This document shows positions 35,261 to 45,870 of a stretch of DNA of 64,000 bases, piece by piece. The DNA lies in assembly GCA_012934845.2 (NCBI GenBank), contig WNNJ02000599.1, positions 124,001-188,000 of the forward strand, read 5' to 3'. A program made the translations under genes and the position numbers. Position 1 is the first letter of the stretch. Each line of letters begins with the position of its first letter. Source of the stretch: Pomphorhynchus laevis (Eukaryota > Acanthocephala > Palaeacanthocephala > Echinorhynchida > Pomphorhynchidae). Under the pieces are notes generated by a model, which did not search any database, had not been told where the DNA came from, and worked only from the letters and a program-made list of their open reading frames with translations.

Positions 35261-35846
35261 TACATTCCATTAAATAAAAATTTAATACCAATACAGATTA
35301 GATTTGTTCAAGGGCGATGAGAACATTTGGTATTATCAGGAGATTATTCATAAAACTCTTAATCGACAATTTCCCCTATTTGTTTAATGCATACGTGGGT
35401 AACATTTTAAAGTACTGCTCTGAAGTGTCGTATCCACAATTTAACGGTGAGATTCTCTAGATAGAAAGAATCATTATACGAACATATAAGTTACAGGTTT
35501 AGATCTACCTTACCACGATCGCTTACAGTATCTAAATGTGAAACCCATGTCTCATATGCGAAACATTAACTATCTTTTTATAACTTGGTGGGATATGAAA
35601 GATCTCACAAGTTCCATCAATTTTGTTTCCCATGCAGACTGCAACTGACACTAGGAGTCATGAATTTACTATTCAGAGCGCGCACAGGAGGTTAAAACCT
35701 TAATTGTTTGGAAAACCGAGTAATCAAGAATTACCTTCCAAGAGAAACTAGTATGGCTAATTTAAAGACAAAATTTCAAAAAGGAATTCAACTGTTTACC
35801 AGAACTTCCATTTTAGTATTTTCTTCTCAATTTTCTACTTTATGTA

Positions 35847-36225
35847 ATGCTACCATATGAGCATTTGCTCAAAGTAATAATTCCCCTGACATATTGTGTA
35901 CTGCATCGCAATTTTCCTTCATACTTACATCTACTATATCTCGGTAAATCTCATCCTGCTTCGTTACCTTTAGAACATATCATTCCATTCTTCTCTACAC
36001 TCCAAATTATTCGACAAGTTACCTCCTCCGTTCCTCTCCTATTACTGATTCTCTTGCTTGAAATTCGCTCCCTTCGTACATCCGCTCGACTTCCTTGTTC
36101 ATACTATTCAAAATTCATTTGCGGGATTATTTTTTATCAGTTTGATTATGTACTTCATTCGTAATTAAACGGCGTGCTTGTTAGCACGCCGTTTGATTGC
36201 ATTTGTCACTCAAAATAAATAACTC
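35847..36225 (+). mobile_element. CR1-A LINE, 3' end fragment
   Basis: Short C-terminal coding remnant in mixed frames, followed by the family's 3' signature: a perfect 11-bp hairpin AAACGGCGTGC/GCACGCCGTTT (36167-36194) and then GCATTTGTCACTCAAAATAA. Two other copies have the same arrangement with different hairpin bases. Confidence 0.75.
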
Positions 36226-36440
36226 TTTTTCTGTAGAACTGTGCGAATTTTTATGGATCAGTTGGAACAGTAATGTGCTTAGTTGATCGCACGCTTGCAC
36301 TGTCCGTTGCTGATCGGGTGATCAGCAACGACAGTGCAAACTGTTAAAACTTTACAAACAGATAAAAATTGGTCTTGATTACTAAATACTTACATGTTTT
36401 AGACAAGCCTAAAAAAAGTTTGAGATAAAATAACATACAA

Positions 36441-36557
36441 TTATTCCTGTCAGTTCCAGATTATTCCTGTCAGTTCCAGATTATTCCTGTCAGTTCCAGA
36501 TTATTCCTGTCAGTTCCAGATTATTCCTGTCAGTTCCAGATTATTCCTGTCAGTTCC
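36441..36557. repeat. Six 20-bp tandem repeats at the CR1-A 5' end
   Basis: Unit TTATTCCTGTCAGTTCCAGA, five exact copies and a sixth that passes into CCGCTCGCTACGCTCGCGG. It sits directly at the 5' boundary of the CR1-A copy. The minus-strand CR1-A copy (5' end near 47870) has only one such unit. The spacing is gapless, so this is not a CRISPR array. Confidence 0.95.
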
Positions 36558-36599
36558 GCTCGCTACGCTCGCGGATTGAGCTCAATCTATCGATAAAAG

Positions 36600-37672
36600 G
36601 TCATGCCTAAAAAGCGCGATTTCAGATCCCTGTTCCTGATCAAGAGTCTTCCACATCGGAATGCAATGATGGTTATACAAGCTTTGAAGTTGAATGCGAT
36701 TCCAAAGATTGCGATACATGGACACTTGTTCGTGTTAAAATATCCGACCACTCGGTGTATAAACGTAAACATTTCACTTGCGGTTTTTGTACATCAGTAC
36801 GACTACTACAGTTATCCTGCTCATCTACTCCTGTATCACACACGACCACTCAAACCAATGCTGTTTTAGATGTTTCCCTCGCATCAACACCTGACTTCGC
36901 ATCATATAATCCCATTATTGAACCTACTCTCTCACACACTCCTCGTTCAACTACGTACCAAACTTCCATTAATCTTTCTCATTCTAACAATGCTAACGGT
37001 AAAGCTTTTCATCTCGTACCTCCTCTTTCCTATTCCTCCCCCAATCTAAATAAATCTCAAACTTCTTTATTCTCCTCACGTACTCCTTAATCGACCTCCC
37101 CTGTATCACCTCTCAATAATTTACACCCTTCCATCAAAATCATTTCCAGTAACATTTCCGATCAACTGATTCAACACTCCATTCCTGTCACTCATGCCCC
37201 AACCTATTTTAATTCTCCTTACTCTACCTCCCACGTAACACTTCCAAATAATTTACATCCTTCATTTAAAATCATATCCAGTCACATCTCTGATCAACCG
37301 ATTCAACACCCCACTCCTGTCACACTTGCTCCAACCAATATTAATTCTTTATCAAGCACCCCTGTCATTTCCACTTCTATCTGCTCATCTACCTTGACTC
37401 CTACCAGCTCTGTCCGTTCACCACTTTCACGAAATCGTTTTCCTTCGCGCGATCGCTGTATAATCATATCAAACTTAAAGCTTTCCGAATCTGCTTCTCC
37501 ACAATCTCGCCTCGATGATAATGTATCTGCTTTCAGGTCTATCCTAGCAACCATTCTTCCTGATGATAACCCATCACTCTTCAATAATATCGCTCCTGTA
37601 TCCTTTATTCGTTTAAACAAATCCACTAAATCCAATCATCTCAGTCCTCCACTCTTAAAAATTGTTTTCTGA
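36600..37672 (+). pseudogene. CR1-A ORF1, zinc-finger protein, frameshifted
   Basis: The frame around 36690-37090 carries CKDCDTWTLVRVKISDHSVY and FTCGFCTS, a Cys pattern like the PHD-type fingers of CR1 ORF1 proteins, followed by a long Ser/Thr/Pro-rich segment. A second frame (37394-37672) carries SNLKLSESASPQ, LPDDNPSLFNNIAPVSFIRL, the family's C-terminal domain. At least two frame breaks are present. Confidence 0.65.
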
Positions 37673-37890
37673 CATAGTTCACATGCCTCTTCGGTACTCT
37701 CCCAACGTTTTAAACTTCTTACCACTTCATCTACTTGCCGTATCTTTCCTGACCGCTCCCCTTCTGATATTGCCCAGCTCAATTTAGATCGCATTGAAAA
37801 AAATCGACGTGAAACAAACGGCGAGTCATCCTTATCTATACGTAAAATCAACGGAAATTTTCACGTTCTTCACACAAGGCCAAAAATTCG

Positions 37891-38607
37891 ATGGCGTCCC
37901 ATCTCTCCCCCTTGTCTTCTTCGCTAGTCGATCTCGCTCCTAAGCATACTTTTCGTCTTAGTCTATTCAATACTCGCTCCATTCTTCATAAAGCTGATAT
38001 GCTTCTCGATATATTCGATCAATTATCTATCGATATTCTCTGCATTACCGAATCCTGGCACTCTGACTCCGACGATCTTGCTATTCGTCGTCTATGTCGC
38101 TCTGGTTGTTCTCTAGTTGAATCAGCTCGTCAAATTACATCTCATACATCTACTGCGTCTAACCATGGCGGTATTGTTGCCATTGCTCGTCACCCAATGT
38201 CTTTACGTAAAATCAACGTTAACATCCGTTACACTTCGTTCGAATTACTCATATGCAGATTATCAACGCCTTTCCCTCTGGAACTTGTGATTGTATACCG
38301 TCCAGGTTCAGTTGCTCCATCACGTATCTTCTTTAACGACCTTGCAGATCTAATGTCTCACTGTTCATTGTCTTATACTCCTTCTTTTGTTCTCGGTGAC
38401 TTTAACATTCGTCTTGATCGCCCGTCTGACTCTGACTCTATCACTTTAACTAATCTTTTTTCTGATTTTAACTATAAATTACTTTCAACAAGCCCAACTC
38501 ATATTCTCGGCGGTGATCTCGACATCATTGCTGTTCCTAACTGCTTCAATGACTATACCTCCTTGTCAATTACTGATCCTGGTTTGTCCGACAAGTTCGT
38601 AGATTGA
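37891..38607 (+). CDS. CR1-A ORF2, AP-endonuclease domain only
   Basis: 238 codons. Motifs: LFNTRSILHKADML, ILCITESWHSDSD (catalytic Glu), GGIVAIARHP, VIVYRPGS and FVLGDFNIRLDRPSD. The domain would nick target DNA. The frame ends just before the SDH motif (SITDPGLSDKF) because of an internal deletion that joins it to the element's 3' end. Confidence 0.8.
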   Translation: MASHLSPLSSSLVDLAPKHTFRLSLFNTRSILHKADMLLDIFDQLSIDILCITESWHSDSDDLAIRRLCRSGCSLVESARQITSHTSTASNHGGIVAIARHPMSLRKINVNIRYTSFELLICRLSTPFPLELVIVYRPGSVAPSRIFFNDLADLMSHCSLSYTPSFVLGDFNIRLDRPSDSDSITLTNLFSDFNYKLLSTSPTHILGGDLDIIAVPNCFNDYTSLSITDPGLSDKFVD

Positions 38608-38623
38608 TCGATTTCCTTCTTGT

Positions 38624-39103
38624 ATGACTCTCATATTATCTCTCCTTTTTTCTAGACTCTATTATTGTCTTAGTCTATTTTCCAACTCACCTAAATCCAC
38701 TCTTCTTCCCCTACAACGCATCGTCAACGCTGCTGTCCGAATTATCCTCTGTCTTCGTCGTTTTGATCATACATCCTACCATCTTGCTTCTCTCGATTTG
38801 CCTACAATTTATTGTCGTGTTCAAATTCGTCTTCTTATCGTTGCTTTCAGCCTTGTAACTTTTCATACCCCTTCATTTCTCAACCTTCTTTTTCTTGAAA
38901 ATTCTCGTCCTGTTTACTGTTCCTTGCGTTCCTGTAATTCCCTTCTTTTACATGTCCCAAACTACTCTACCTCCTTTGGACTCCGCTCCTTCATTGTGGC
39001 TGCTCCTCTATCGTGGAATCATCTTCATTCATATACGCCAATCAACTTCCCTGCAGTGCTTCAAACGACAAATCCGATCCCATTTAACAATTTATCTGCT
39101 TGA
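38624..39103 (+). pseudogene. CR1-A ORF2, C-terminal piece
   Basis: Codes for the region after the polymerase: YYCLSLFSNSPKSTLLPLQR, RRFDHTSYHLASLDLP, LLLHVPNYSTSFGLRSFIVA. It matches the other CR1-A copy at 42400-41955 closely. Confidence 0.8.
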
Positions 39104-39131
39104 CTTTTTCATTTTTGTTTGTGGACTTGTA

Positions 39132-39150
39132 TGCGTACAGCTTGTACGCA
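39132..39150 (+). other. CR1-A 3' terminal hairpin
   Basis: TGCGTACA GCT TGTACGCA, an 8-bp stem immediately upstream of TTTGCCACATTAAATAAA. Probably the structure recognised by the element's own reverse transcriptase. Confidence 0.7.
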
Positions 39151-39172
39151 TTTGCCACATTAAATAAATTTG

Positions 39173-39389
39173 CATTATTATTTTATAATTTTTTAATCAA
39201 TTCATGAAAATTGTTTTTATTTTACATTTTAATTAAAAAACCTAGTTTTGGTGCAATTGGAATTTGACACATGTCATTAGCTGCCAATCAGTATCGTCAT
39301 CATACCTATTGACAAGAATTTAAGAGGTTGTGACATAATACCTTCTGTTTATCTACGCAGATTAGCAGGCTCAATTTGCGTTTCTCTTT
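39173..39389. other. AT-rich spacer, possible repeat A remnant
   Basis: TTTTAATCAATTCATGAAAATTG at 39187-39209 resembles repeat A; otherwise nothing recognised. Confidence 0.4.
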
Positions 39390-40900
39390 TTGCAATTTTT
39401 CGCCAATCAAACTTAGAAAGATCTCTTCCTAATGTCTGGAAGCAGTTAATTGTTATTCCCTACTTCAAGAAGGGATATCGCTCTTCCATCGAAAACTATA
39501 GGCATACATGCTTCACTTGCATCTGCAGTAGAGTGTTGGATAGGTTTGTACATCGCAATATGGTTGAGTTTTTTTACGTAGAAAAAGTTTTAGTCCCTAA
39601 TCAGCACGGATTTCGAGATGGTTATTTAACTATTTCAAATTTGCTTGATGCTCATATTGATTAAACAGCGAATAAGGCACGCTCTACTGATACAGGTATT
39701 ATATTCTTCGACTTTTCAAAAGCTTAGATCAGAGTAGATCATGGTATACTTTCGAAACTTGTCAATACGTGACTCGCAAACATACTTGTTGATTGGATTA
39801 GACAATTGCTTCGTGATCGTTGCTTTTGAGTACTTGTCGATCGGTCATCGCCTGTGTCTAGAGAATGTCATCGTGGAGTACCTCAAGGTTTAGTTTTGGG
39901 TCCGCTTTTATTTGGCATTTATGTTAAAGATCTGCCTGGGTGCATTCGCTCTTGATCATGTTTGTTTGCATATGATTTAAAAATATGGCGGCCCATTCCT
40001 TCATGTGAGGATGTTGATAATTTGCAAAGTGACATAGATATTGTGAAGCTGTGGGCGGCGTCTAATAAGCTTTTGATAGTGTTTCGAAATGCAAACACAT
40101 GCGTATTATTGGTAATGCTCGCAATCAACTAACATCTGTTTGTTACAAATGTAAGGGCTGTCTTGTTGAAAGTTTCGATAATTACAAAGATTTATTAGTA
40201 TGGGATACCTCTAATTTAGCAACCAAAAAGCACATTGAGCAAGCTTGTGCCAACTTATTAAAATGATAGGTATGATTCGACGCGCGTTTGTTCGCGTTTA
40301 TCCGACTGCTCTGCGGCTTCTGATTTTTGCACATATATTGAGTAGACTTTTATATGCAGCTCCGGTTGTATATCCACGTACTGTGCATGAACATAAGAAA
40401 TCAGAGGGTGTACTTCGCAGGGCAACAAAACTAGCACTAACGTTGGCGTCGTTGCCTTATAAAGACAGACTGAGATCATTAGACTTAGATCGTCACATGG
40501 ACCCGACGGTACATGGAGATGTGCCTGGTTTGGCATTTATTCCAACGTCCTTATCACCCTCTTCGGAGTAGGGTTCAATTACGTGGTTCAAATGTTCTTC
40601 GAGGTCATTATTTAACTATTCGAAGAAACAGTGTACATAAATTGAACGCGATGTAATTTGATAAAAGAATTGTTGAGCTTTGGAACAACCTTGCTGCAGA
40701 CACCGTTGGATGCAGTTAACTTAGTACTTTTAATAGAAGAATACGAATGGATCAGGCAATGTTTCGTGTAGCATTACCTTATTTTAATAACTAATTAACT
40801 TATGAACTTATTGTGAGCCAGCTATTTGAGCTAATGCTCGTATGTTGTTGAGTGTATAATAATTAAGAATGCTCAAAAATATAAATAAAATAAATATCGA
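39390..40900 (+). mobile_element. CR1-type LINE, eroded reverse transcriptase and 3' end
   Basis: Readable in mixed frames: IPYFKKGYRSSIENYR, VPNQHGFRDGY, IIFFDFSKA, GVPQGLVLGPLLFGIYV, FAYDLKIWRPI, then a C-terminal region (40245-40571) with YAAPVVYPRTVHEHKKSEGV. It is 5'-truncated and full of frame breaks. The 3' end near 40800-40850 has a hairpin-like GAGCCAGCTATTTGAGCT and then GCTCGTATG, as in the CR1-D family. Confidence 0.75.
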
Positions 40901-41062
40901 AGATTTAACAACCTAGACTTTGTCGGAAATATGAAATTTAAAAAAATGCATATCAGGGTAGTTTAAATGAGATAATGTAATTTATTATTATTAATACAGG
41001 TCATAGTCATAAGGCTGTTTTGACCGCTCACATAAAAAAAACAAATAAATACAAGAAAAAAA
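40901..41062. other. Spacer and 3' end of CR1-B
   Basis: AT-rich sequence containing the minus-strand 3' end of the CR1-B copy that follows. Confidence 0.4.
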
Positions 41063-41359
41063 TCAAATTATATTGGATTTAAATTCATTGATTGTATGCA
41101 CCGCAACGACATCAACTGGAAGACGATTCCAAATATTCACCGCTCGATGAGACAGTCGGAAATGACGAGGGTATTTTCCGTGCTCATGTACTACTAGTAC
41201 TTTCAGGTGCCCTCTACGTCCATCTCGTTTATTGAGTTCAACTCTATTTGCTAGAAAATTTTCATCTTTATTAACTAGTCGATACATAGCTAGAAGGTCG
41301 AAAAGAAGGAACCTTTCACGCACTGTCGGCATATTCAAACTTTTTATTCGTGCCTTCAT
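41063..41359 (-). pseudogene. CR1-B ORF2, C-terminal tail
   Basis: ERFLLFDLLAMYRLVNKDEN and HGKYPRHFRLSHRAVNIWNR, LPVDVVAVHTINEFKSNI: the conserved post-polymerase tail of CR1-type ORF2. It is shifted relative to the preceding frame. Confidence 0.75.
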
Positions 41360-41875
41360 AGGGAAGATATCGTACCTGAGGACATAATTTCGTAAACCGT
41401 CGAAGTATGCGCTCTAATTGATCAAGTTCTGTACGCGTACACGGAAAGACTACTGGCGACACATATTCTAATATCGGTCTTATAAGAGCATTATATAAAC
41501 GCACAACACAAACGGGAGATAAATCTTTAAAGCAATTTTTGACAATATAGGTCATTCTTCTTGCTGCGTTACAAATCCTATCAGTGTTAGCACGTGTTTT
41601 CAGATTGTTTTGAACAATTATACCAAGATCCAGAATGGACTGCGTGGAAACAACAAACTCATTGCCAATAAAATATTCTTGACTCACATTGCTATGACCT
41701 AATCTCATATGTGCACACTTTTTAATATTCAATGAAATTCCAGTGTTTAAAGACCATCGATAAACAATGTTTAGGATATTTTGAAAGTCATTTCGATCCT
41801 TGTTGGTTTTAATCAATTTCCATACCTTTACATCGTCGGCAAAAGCTAAAACACTACAATCCTCAATTAAATCTA
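41316..41875 (-). pseudogene. CR1-B ORF2, reverse transcriptase after the nested insertion
   Basis: LIEDCSVLAFADDVKVWKLI carries the catalytic FADD motif, followed by INIKKC-type sequence, LGIIVQNNLKTRANT, ICNAARRMTYI and RPILEYVSPVVFPCTRTELD, the standard CR1 thumb region. Confidence 0.8.
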
Positions 41876-42939
41876 AAAAAGGATTTATTTTAACGTGGCA
41901 AATGCGTGCCAGCGCACGCTTACATGACCACAACAAAACAAGGCTGTGAATCATACGTCGAGAAGGTGTGAACGGAGGAGGTGTTTGAATGTGATAAAGG
42001 AGGGAGCGCGGCGGACGTCGAGAGGGAGTTGATTCCAGGCGAGTGAGGCGGCGACGATGAAGGATCGGAGACCGTAGTTGTTGGAGTAATTAGGAACGTG
42101 GAGTAAGAGGGTATGACAGGAACGAAGCGATAGCGAGGTGGGGCGAGTATCGTCTAAGAAAGGAAGGTTGATGAACGATGGGGAGCCGACAGCGATGAGA
42201 CGAAAAGTAACGAGAAGGCGGAGTTTGATGCGGATGTGGATGGTGGGCCAGGAGAGTTGGGCAAAATATGTGGATGTGTGGTCGAAGCGACGGAGACGAA
42301 AGAGCACTCGAACGGCGGTGTTGATTATTCGTTGTAGGGGTAGGATAATGGATTTTGGAGAATTGGCGAAAAGGCTAAGGCAGTAATCGATTTTAGGGAA
42401 AAGAAGCGATGAAAGAAGAGACATACAAGAACGGAAGTCGATAAGGGGGCGGATACGGCGGATGTCACAGAGAATTAAGTTAGACGAGCGGACCTTGTCA
42501 CGGACGAAGGATTTAAGGGAAAGGTGATCATCGAAATGGAAGCCTAAGAAAGTGAGATTGTGGACTATAGGGATGATCGATGAGGCAAAGGATACAATGG
42601 GAGGAGATATGTTTGGTTTACGGGGAATGATCCACATTATTTTGGACTTTTCGGGGTTTAGAACGAGATTGAGATTGGAGAGACGTTTGTGGATGGAAGA
42701 AAGACAGTTGGAGGCAGAAATGCCGATATCGTGTATGCGATGTGCGGGTGCATGAGCATAGATTAGAATGTCATCGGCGTATTGTATGACGTTAAAGGAG
42801 TAAGGTTTGATAAATGGAGAGAGATCGCCAAGCAAAAGAGAGAAAAGCAAGGGACCTAGGACTGAACCTTGTGGGACCCCGCAAAAAATAGGGATGGAAG
42901 GGGAGGATGATGAATTAGAACAGACGCGAAAGGAACGGT
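41876..42939 (-). mobile_element. CR1-A LINE, 5'-truncated copy nested in CR1-B
   Basis: About 1.06 kb on the minus strand. It carries the CR1-A polymerase from FRVCSNSSSSPSIPIFCGVP, QGSVLGPLLFSLLLGDLSP and NVIQYADDILIYAHAP to the C-terminal ASLAWNQLPLDVRRAPSF, and then the 3' hairpin GCGTGC/GCACGC (41904-41919) and a CGCATTTGCCACGTTAAAATAA tail in two parts. It enters CR1-B right after INQLL, only about 20 codons past that element's own GVPQGSVLGPLLF motif, so the two motifs now lie side by side. Confidence 0.9.
41904..41919 (-). other. CR1-A 3' terminal hairpin, second copy
   Basis: Minus strand GCGTGC GCTG GCACGC, a 6-bp stem. It replaces the bases seen in the other two copies while keeping the pairing. 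Confidence 0.7.
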
Positions 42940-43490
42940 CTAGTAGCTGATTTATAAATATGTTAAACAACAAGGGTCCTAAGACTGATCCCTGTGGCAC
43001 TCCTGAGGTTATATGACGATAAGACGATAGGCATTGACCTACACGAACAGCAAAGGATCTATCTTTAAGAAATCTTGAATCCAGCTTATAATGGAGCGAT
43101 TGACTTTATAAGACTCAAGGGTGGAAATTAGCATTTTGTGGGGCACCCTATCAAAAGCCCGACTAAAGTCAAGAAATATTACGTCGATACAGTACCCGTT
43201 AGCAACATGTCCAACCCAATCTTCGCGAGCATGTAATAAGTTTGTAAGACATGAACGCCGAGGTCAAAATCCATGCTGTGCATTATTGAGAATTCTTAGC
43301 GAACTCAAATGATCATATATGCGTCTGTTTAGTATGCGCTCAATTACTTTGCATACAACACTAGTTAGACTTATTGCCCTATAGTTATTCGGATCATCTT
43401 TTTCACCATTTTTATAAATTGGTACTACAATCGCTTTTTTCCAGGCAGCAGGTAACTTCGAAATGCGCAAGCTCAGCTCAAATATGGAGG
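42940..43490 (-). pseudogene. CR1-B ORF2, reverse transcriptase N-terminal half
   Basis: KKAIVVPIYKNGEKDDPNNY, RAISLTSVVCKVIERILNRR, LNNAQHGF, then after an in-frame stop DVIFLDFSRAFDRVPHKML, and SGVPQGSVLGPLLFNIFINQ LL at the nested insertion. One stop follows HGF. Confidence 0.8.
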
Positions 43491-45002
43491 CTAATGGCTC
43501 AGCCAGAACAGGAGCAAGTAACTTAAGAAGTTGGGATGAATATCATCGGGGCCTGCCGCTGATGATCTAGATAACCTAGCCAATTCAACAAAAACCTCAT
43601 GTGCTGTTATCGTTAAAACTGGAGAACCAATTTCTACCTGTTGTGATGCTGCATCTCCACATATGCTAGAGAAAGCATATGGTGTCAGCTCAAAAGCGGA
43701 TGCAAACAATTCTGCCATGCTGTCCGGCGATGTCACTCGAGTGTTACCGTCTCTTAAAGATGAAATAGCTGGTAGCAGAGCTCTGGATCCTTTCACATAA
43801 GCCCAAATTTTTTTTGGTTCTGTATCAATTTGTAAAGCTAATTGATCTTCAAAACTTTGCCTTTTTGTAATCTTAAGGCGATTGACGAAATTTCGGAACA
43901 TTGTATACCGCTTTTTAAAATTATTCTGATGACGGCTTAGTTCAAATAGACGATTCCTATGTTTGAGAGCATATCGCAATTCAGTGTCAAACCAAGGAGG
44001 GTATTTAGCTTTACTTTTTGGTACTCTACGGAGTGGTGCAAACTTATCTGCAAGAGCTACTAAACCTGATTCAATAACATGCCACCTTACCTCAATGTCT
44101 TCACTAGCACAGTTGAATGATGTTCTTAGTGCCGCCTCTCGTAATGAGTCTTCATCAATTTGTTGCCAAGATCTTTTCGACACTATCAAATTTTCCAGTT
44201 TTGGGATCATACACCTAGAAAAATAATTGAATAAGATCATGCAATGATCGCTCAATCCAATAGGACTCTGATAGCTCATATTACCCACACTTGTAATTAA
44301 TTTGGAAAATACCAAATCTATACAAGATTCCTGGTTTTGCGCGAATCTGGTGGGTGAATGCACATGTTGCTCTAACATGAGATCATTTGTAAGAAAATTC
44401 CACAAATCCACATCTGACTTGGAAGAACTACTATCCAAAACATAATTCCCGATGTGACAAGCTGAGGGTATATTAAAATCGCCAACTAGTAGATATTCTT
44501 CAAGCTCAGAACTGTGACTAATTAGTGTAGAGAATTCATGACTCAATACGGATGATTGCGGCGACCTGTAGCACACGGCAATACCTAAGGGACCTCCGAA
44601 GTGTGAAACAATGACTGAGAGAAACTCACACGTGCCCAGTTCATTTTTAAAATTACGAGTGGAAGTAATGTTTAAGGATGTCGTAATATATAGCGCAACA
44701 CCTCCACCCTTACGAGACTATATATCAGCTCTCACCAAATTATATCCCATAATAGCAATTAAACCATCGGGGATATCACGATGCAGCCATGTTTCAGTGA
44801 GAGCCATGATCGCTGGTTTATTTAAGATGACCCATGCCTTAAGTTCATCAAATTTTGGTAAAATACTCTTTAAATTAGTATAGGCGACACTAATACCAGA
44901 AGCAGAGGCTAATTGAGTAGTAATGTTGGATGTGATATCAATGCGCGCTAGATTTCCTAATTGTAAAATGGAATTCCTCGAAGAACTCTCCAAACTCAAC
45001 AA
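43491..45002 (-). pseudogene. CR1-B ORF2, endonuclease and linker
   Basis: VAYTNLKSILPKFDELKAWV and ALTETWLHRDIP (catalytic Glu, about 44800), then after a frame change CYRSPQSS, LVGDFNIPSACHIGN, SCIDLVFSK and GLSDHCMILF (44576-44230), the AP-endonuclease motifs. The linker AKYPPWFDTELRYALKHRNR leads into SSAAGPDDIHPNFL at the polymerase start. Confidence 0.85.
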
Positions 45003-45078
45003 CGCACGAATGGTCGCCGACGAACTACTCGAAAATTTCTTATCATTAGATCAGTCTCTCCATTCGATCTTCTAAATG

Positions 45079-45867
45079 CTAGATTAGCACGAGCATTATT
45101 AAGCAAGAATCTTTCCTCAACCGAGAGATCTTTAAAAATTTTGTCGTCTTACCTTTCAAGCGATAACCTCTAGCTAAAACTGCTCTTGTATTATCTGCAG
45201 AATCAAATACTACTTTAAGTAATCGTGGTTTATGTTGTGCTTTTTTACCAAGACGAAATAAGCTTTTGACATTGAGACTACACACAATATCCTCTTTACC
45301 CTGAACGAATATATCCGAAAAGACCTTACGAATAGAAACTACGTCATCATCCACACGGGTATGAACGTTGTCTGCAGAAGATTCAGTGATGTTAGCAAAA
45401 ATTACGCAATTATTTCTGTTTCTAGCACGATTCCTAATATTGATAATTTCAACAAATGTCTTATCTGTCAAATCCTTGGATTTCAGTTGATTTTCATTTC
45501 CGATTGCCACATCATTGCACACTCTATCATTGTCTCCTGTCTGCGTTATACTTAAAGGCTGCTTCAATACATTCTTTGGTCGAACAGGAGTAGAAATCAA
45601 TATATTGTGGTTCTTAGGACTGTGTTCCGCGAATATGTCAGGTAAAGGTGAAGGTCATTTAGAAATATTCACAGGTGTAACTTTATCCTTGTCGTTTGCC
45701 ATCACAGTGCTGTCATTGATATTTCTTCTGTGTTTATACACCGTCCGTGAATGTCTATGTCCTCGTGTCCAAATGCGAGTCGAACTTGAAGCATCTATTA
45801 CATCTGGTTCCTTATTTGAATTGACGTGTAACGACATTGGAGAACGTTTAAGAAAACGATTAAACAC
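45079..45867 (-). pseudogene. CR1-B ORF1, C-terminal part
   Basis: RIWTRGHRHSRTV matches the RIWKRGHSKSYTV segment of CR1-D ORF1. NCVIFANITESSADNVH and VKSLFRLGKKAQHKPRLLKV with ARGYRLKGKTTKFLK form the conserved C-terminal RNA-binding-like domain. The zinc-finger N-terminus is absent. Confidence 0.75.
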
Positions 45868-45870
45868 ACG

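Larger units (their letters stand above)
36558..39172 (+). mobile_element. CR1-A LINE, internally deleted copy
   Basis: The element starts with the repeats above and a GC-rich CGCTCGCTACGCTCGCGG motif. It has a broken ORF1 (about 36600-37670), an open endonuclease part of ORF2 (37891-38607), then a jump straight to the C-terminal end of ORF2 (38624-39103); the whole catalytic reverse transcriptase is missing. It ends with the hairpin TGCGTACA/TGTACGCA (39132-39150), TTTGCCACATTAAATAAATT and no poly(A). Confidence 0.85.
41040..45870 (-). mobile_element. CR1-B LINE, nearly full coding length but broken, with a nested CR1-A insertion
   Basis: Read on the minus strand: ORF1 remnants (45867-45079), endonuclease (45002-43491), reverse transcriptase (43490-42940 and 41875-41316) and the C-terminal tail (41359-41063). 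A CR1-A copy interrupts it at 41875-42939. A plus-strand CR1-B fragment at 48390-48750 shows the uninterrupted sequence. The N-terminal part of ORF1 is replaced at 45870 by another CR1-A copy. Confidence 0.85.

Noticed and set aside
36441-36557. CRISPR-like regular repeats
   Set aside because: The 20-bp units are directly adjacent with no spacers, in a eukaryotic LINE 5' end.
42138-42755. Plus-strand open frames opposite CR1-A
   Set aside because: They are antisense shadows of the GC-richer CR1-A coding sequence.
41951-43000. A single 349-codon protein with two GVPQGSVLGPLLF motifs
   Set aside because: It is a junction of CR1-B and a nested CR1-A copy, shown by the uninterrupted CR1-B piece at 48.4 kb.
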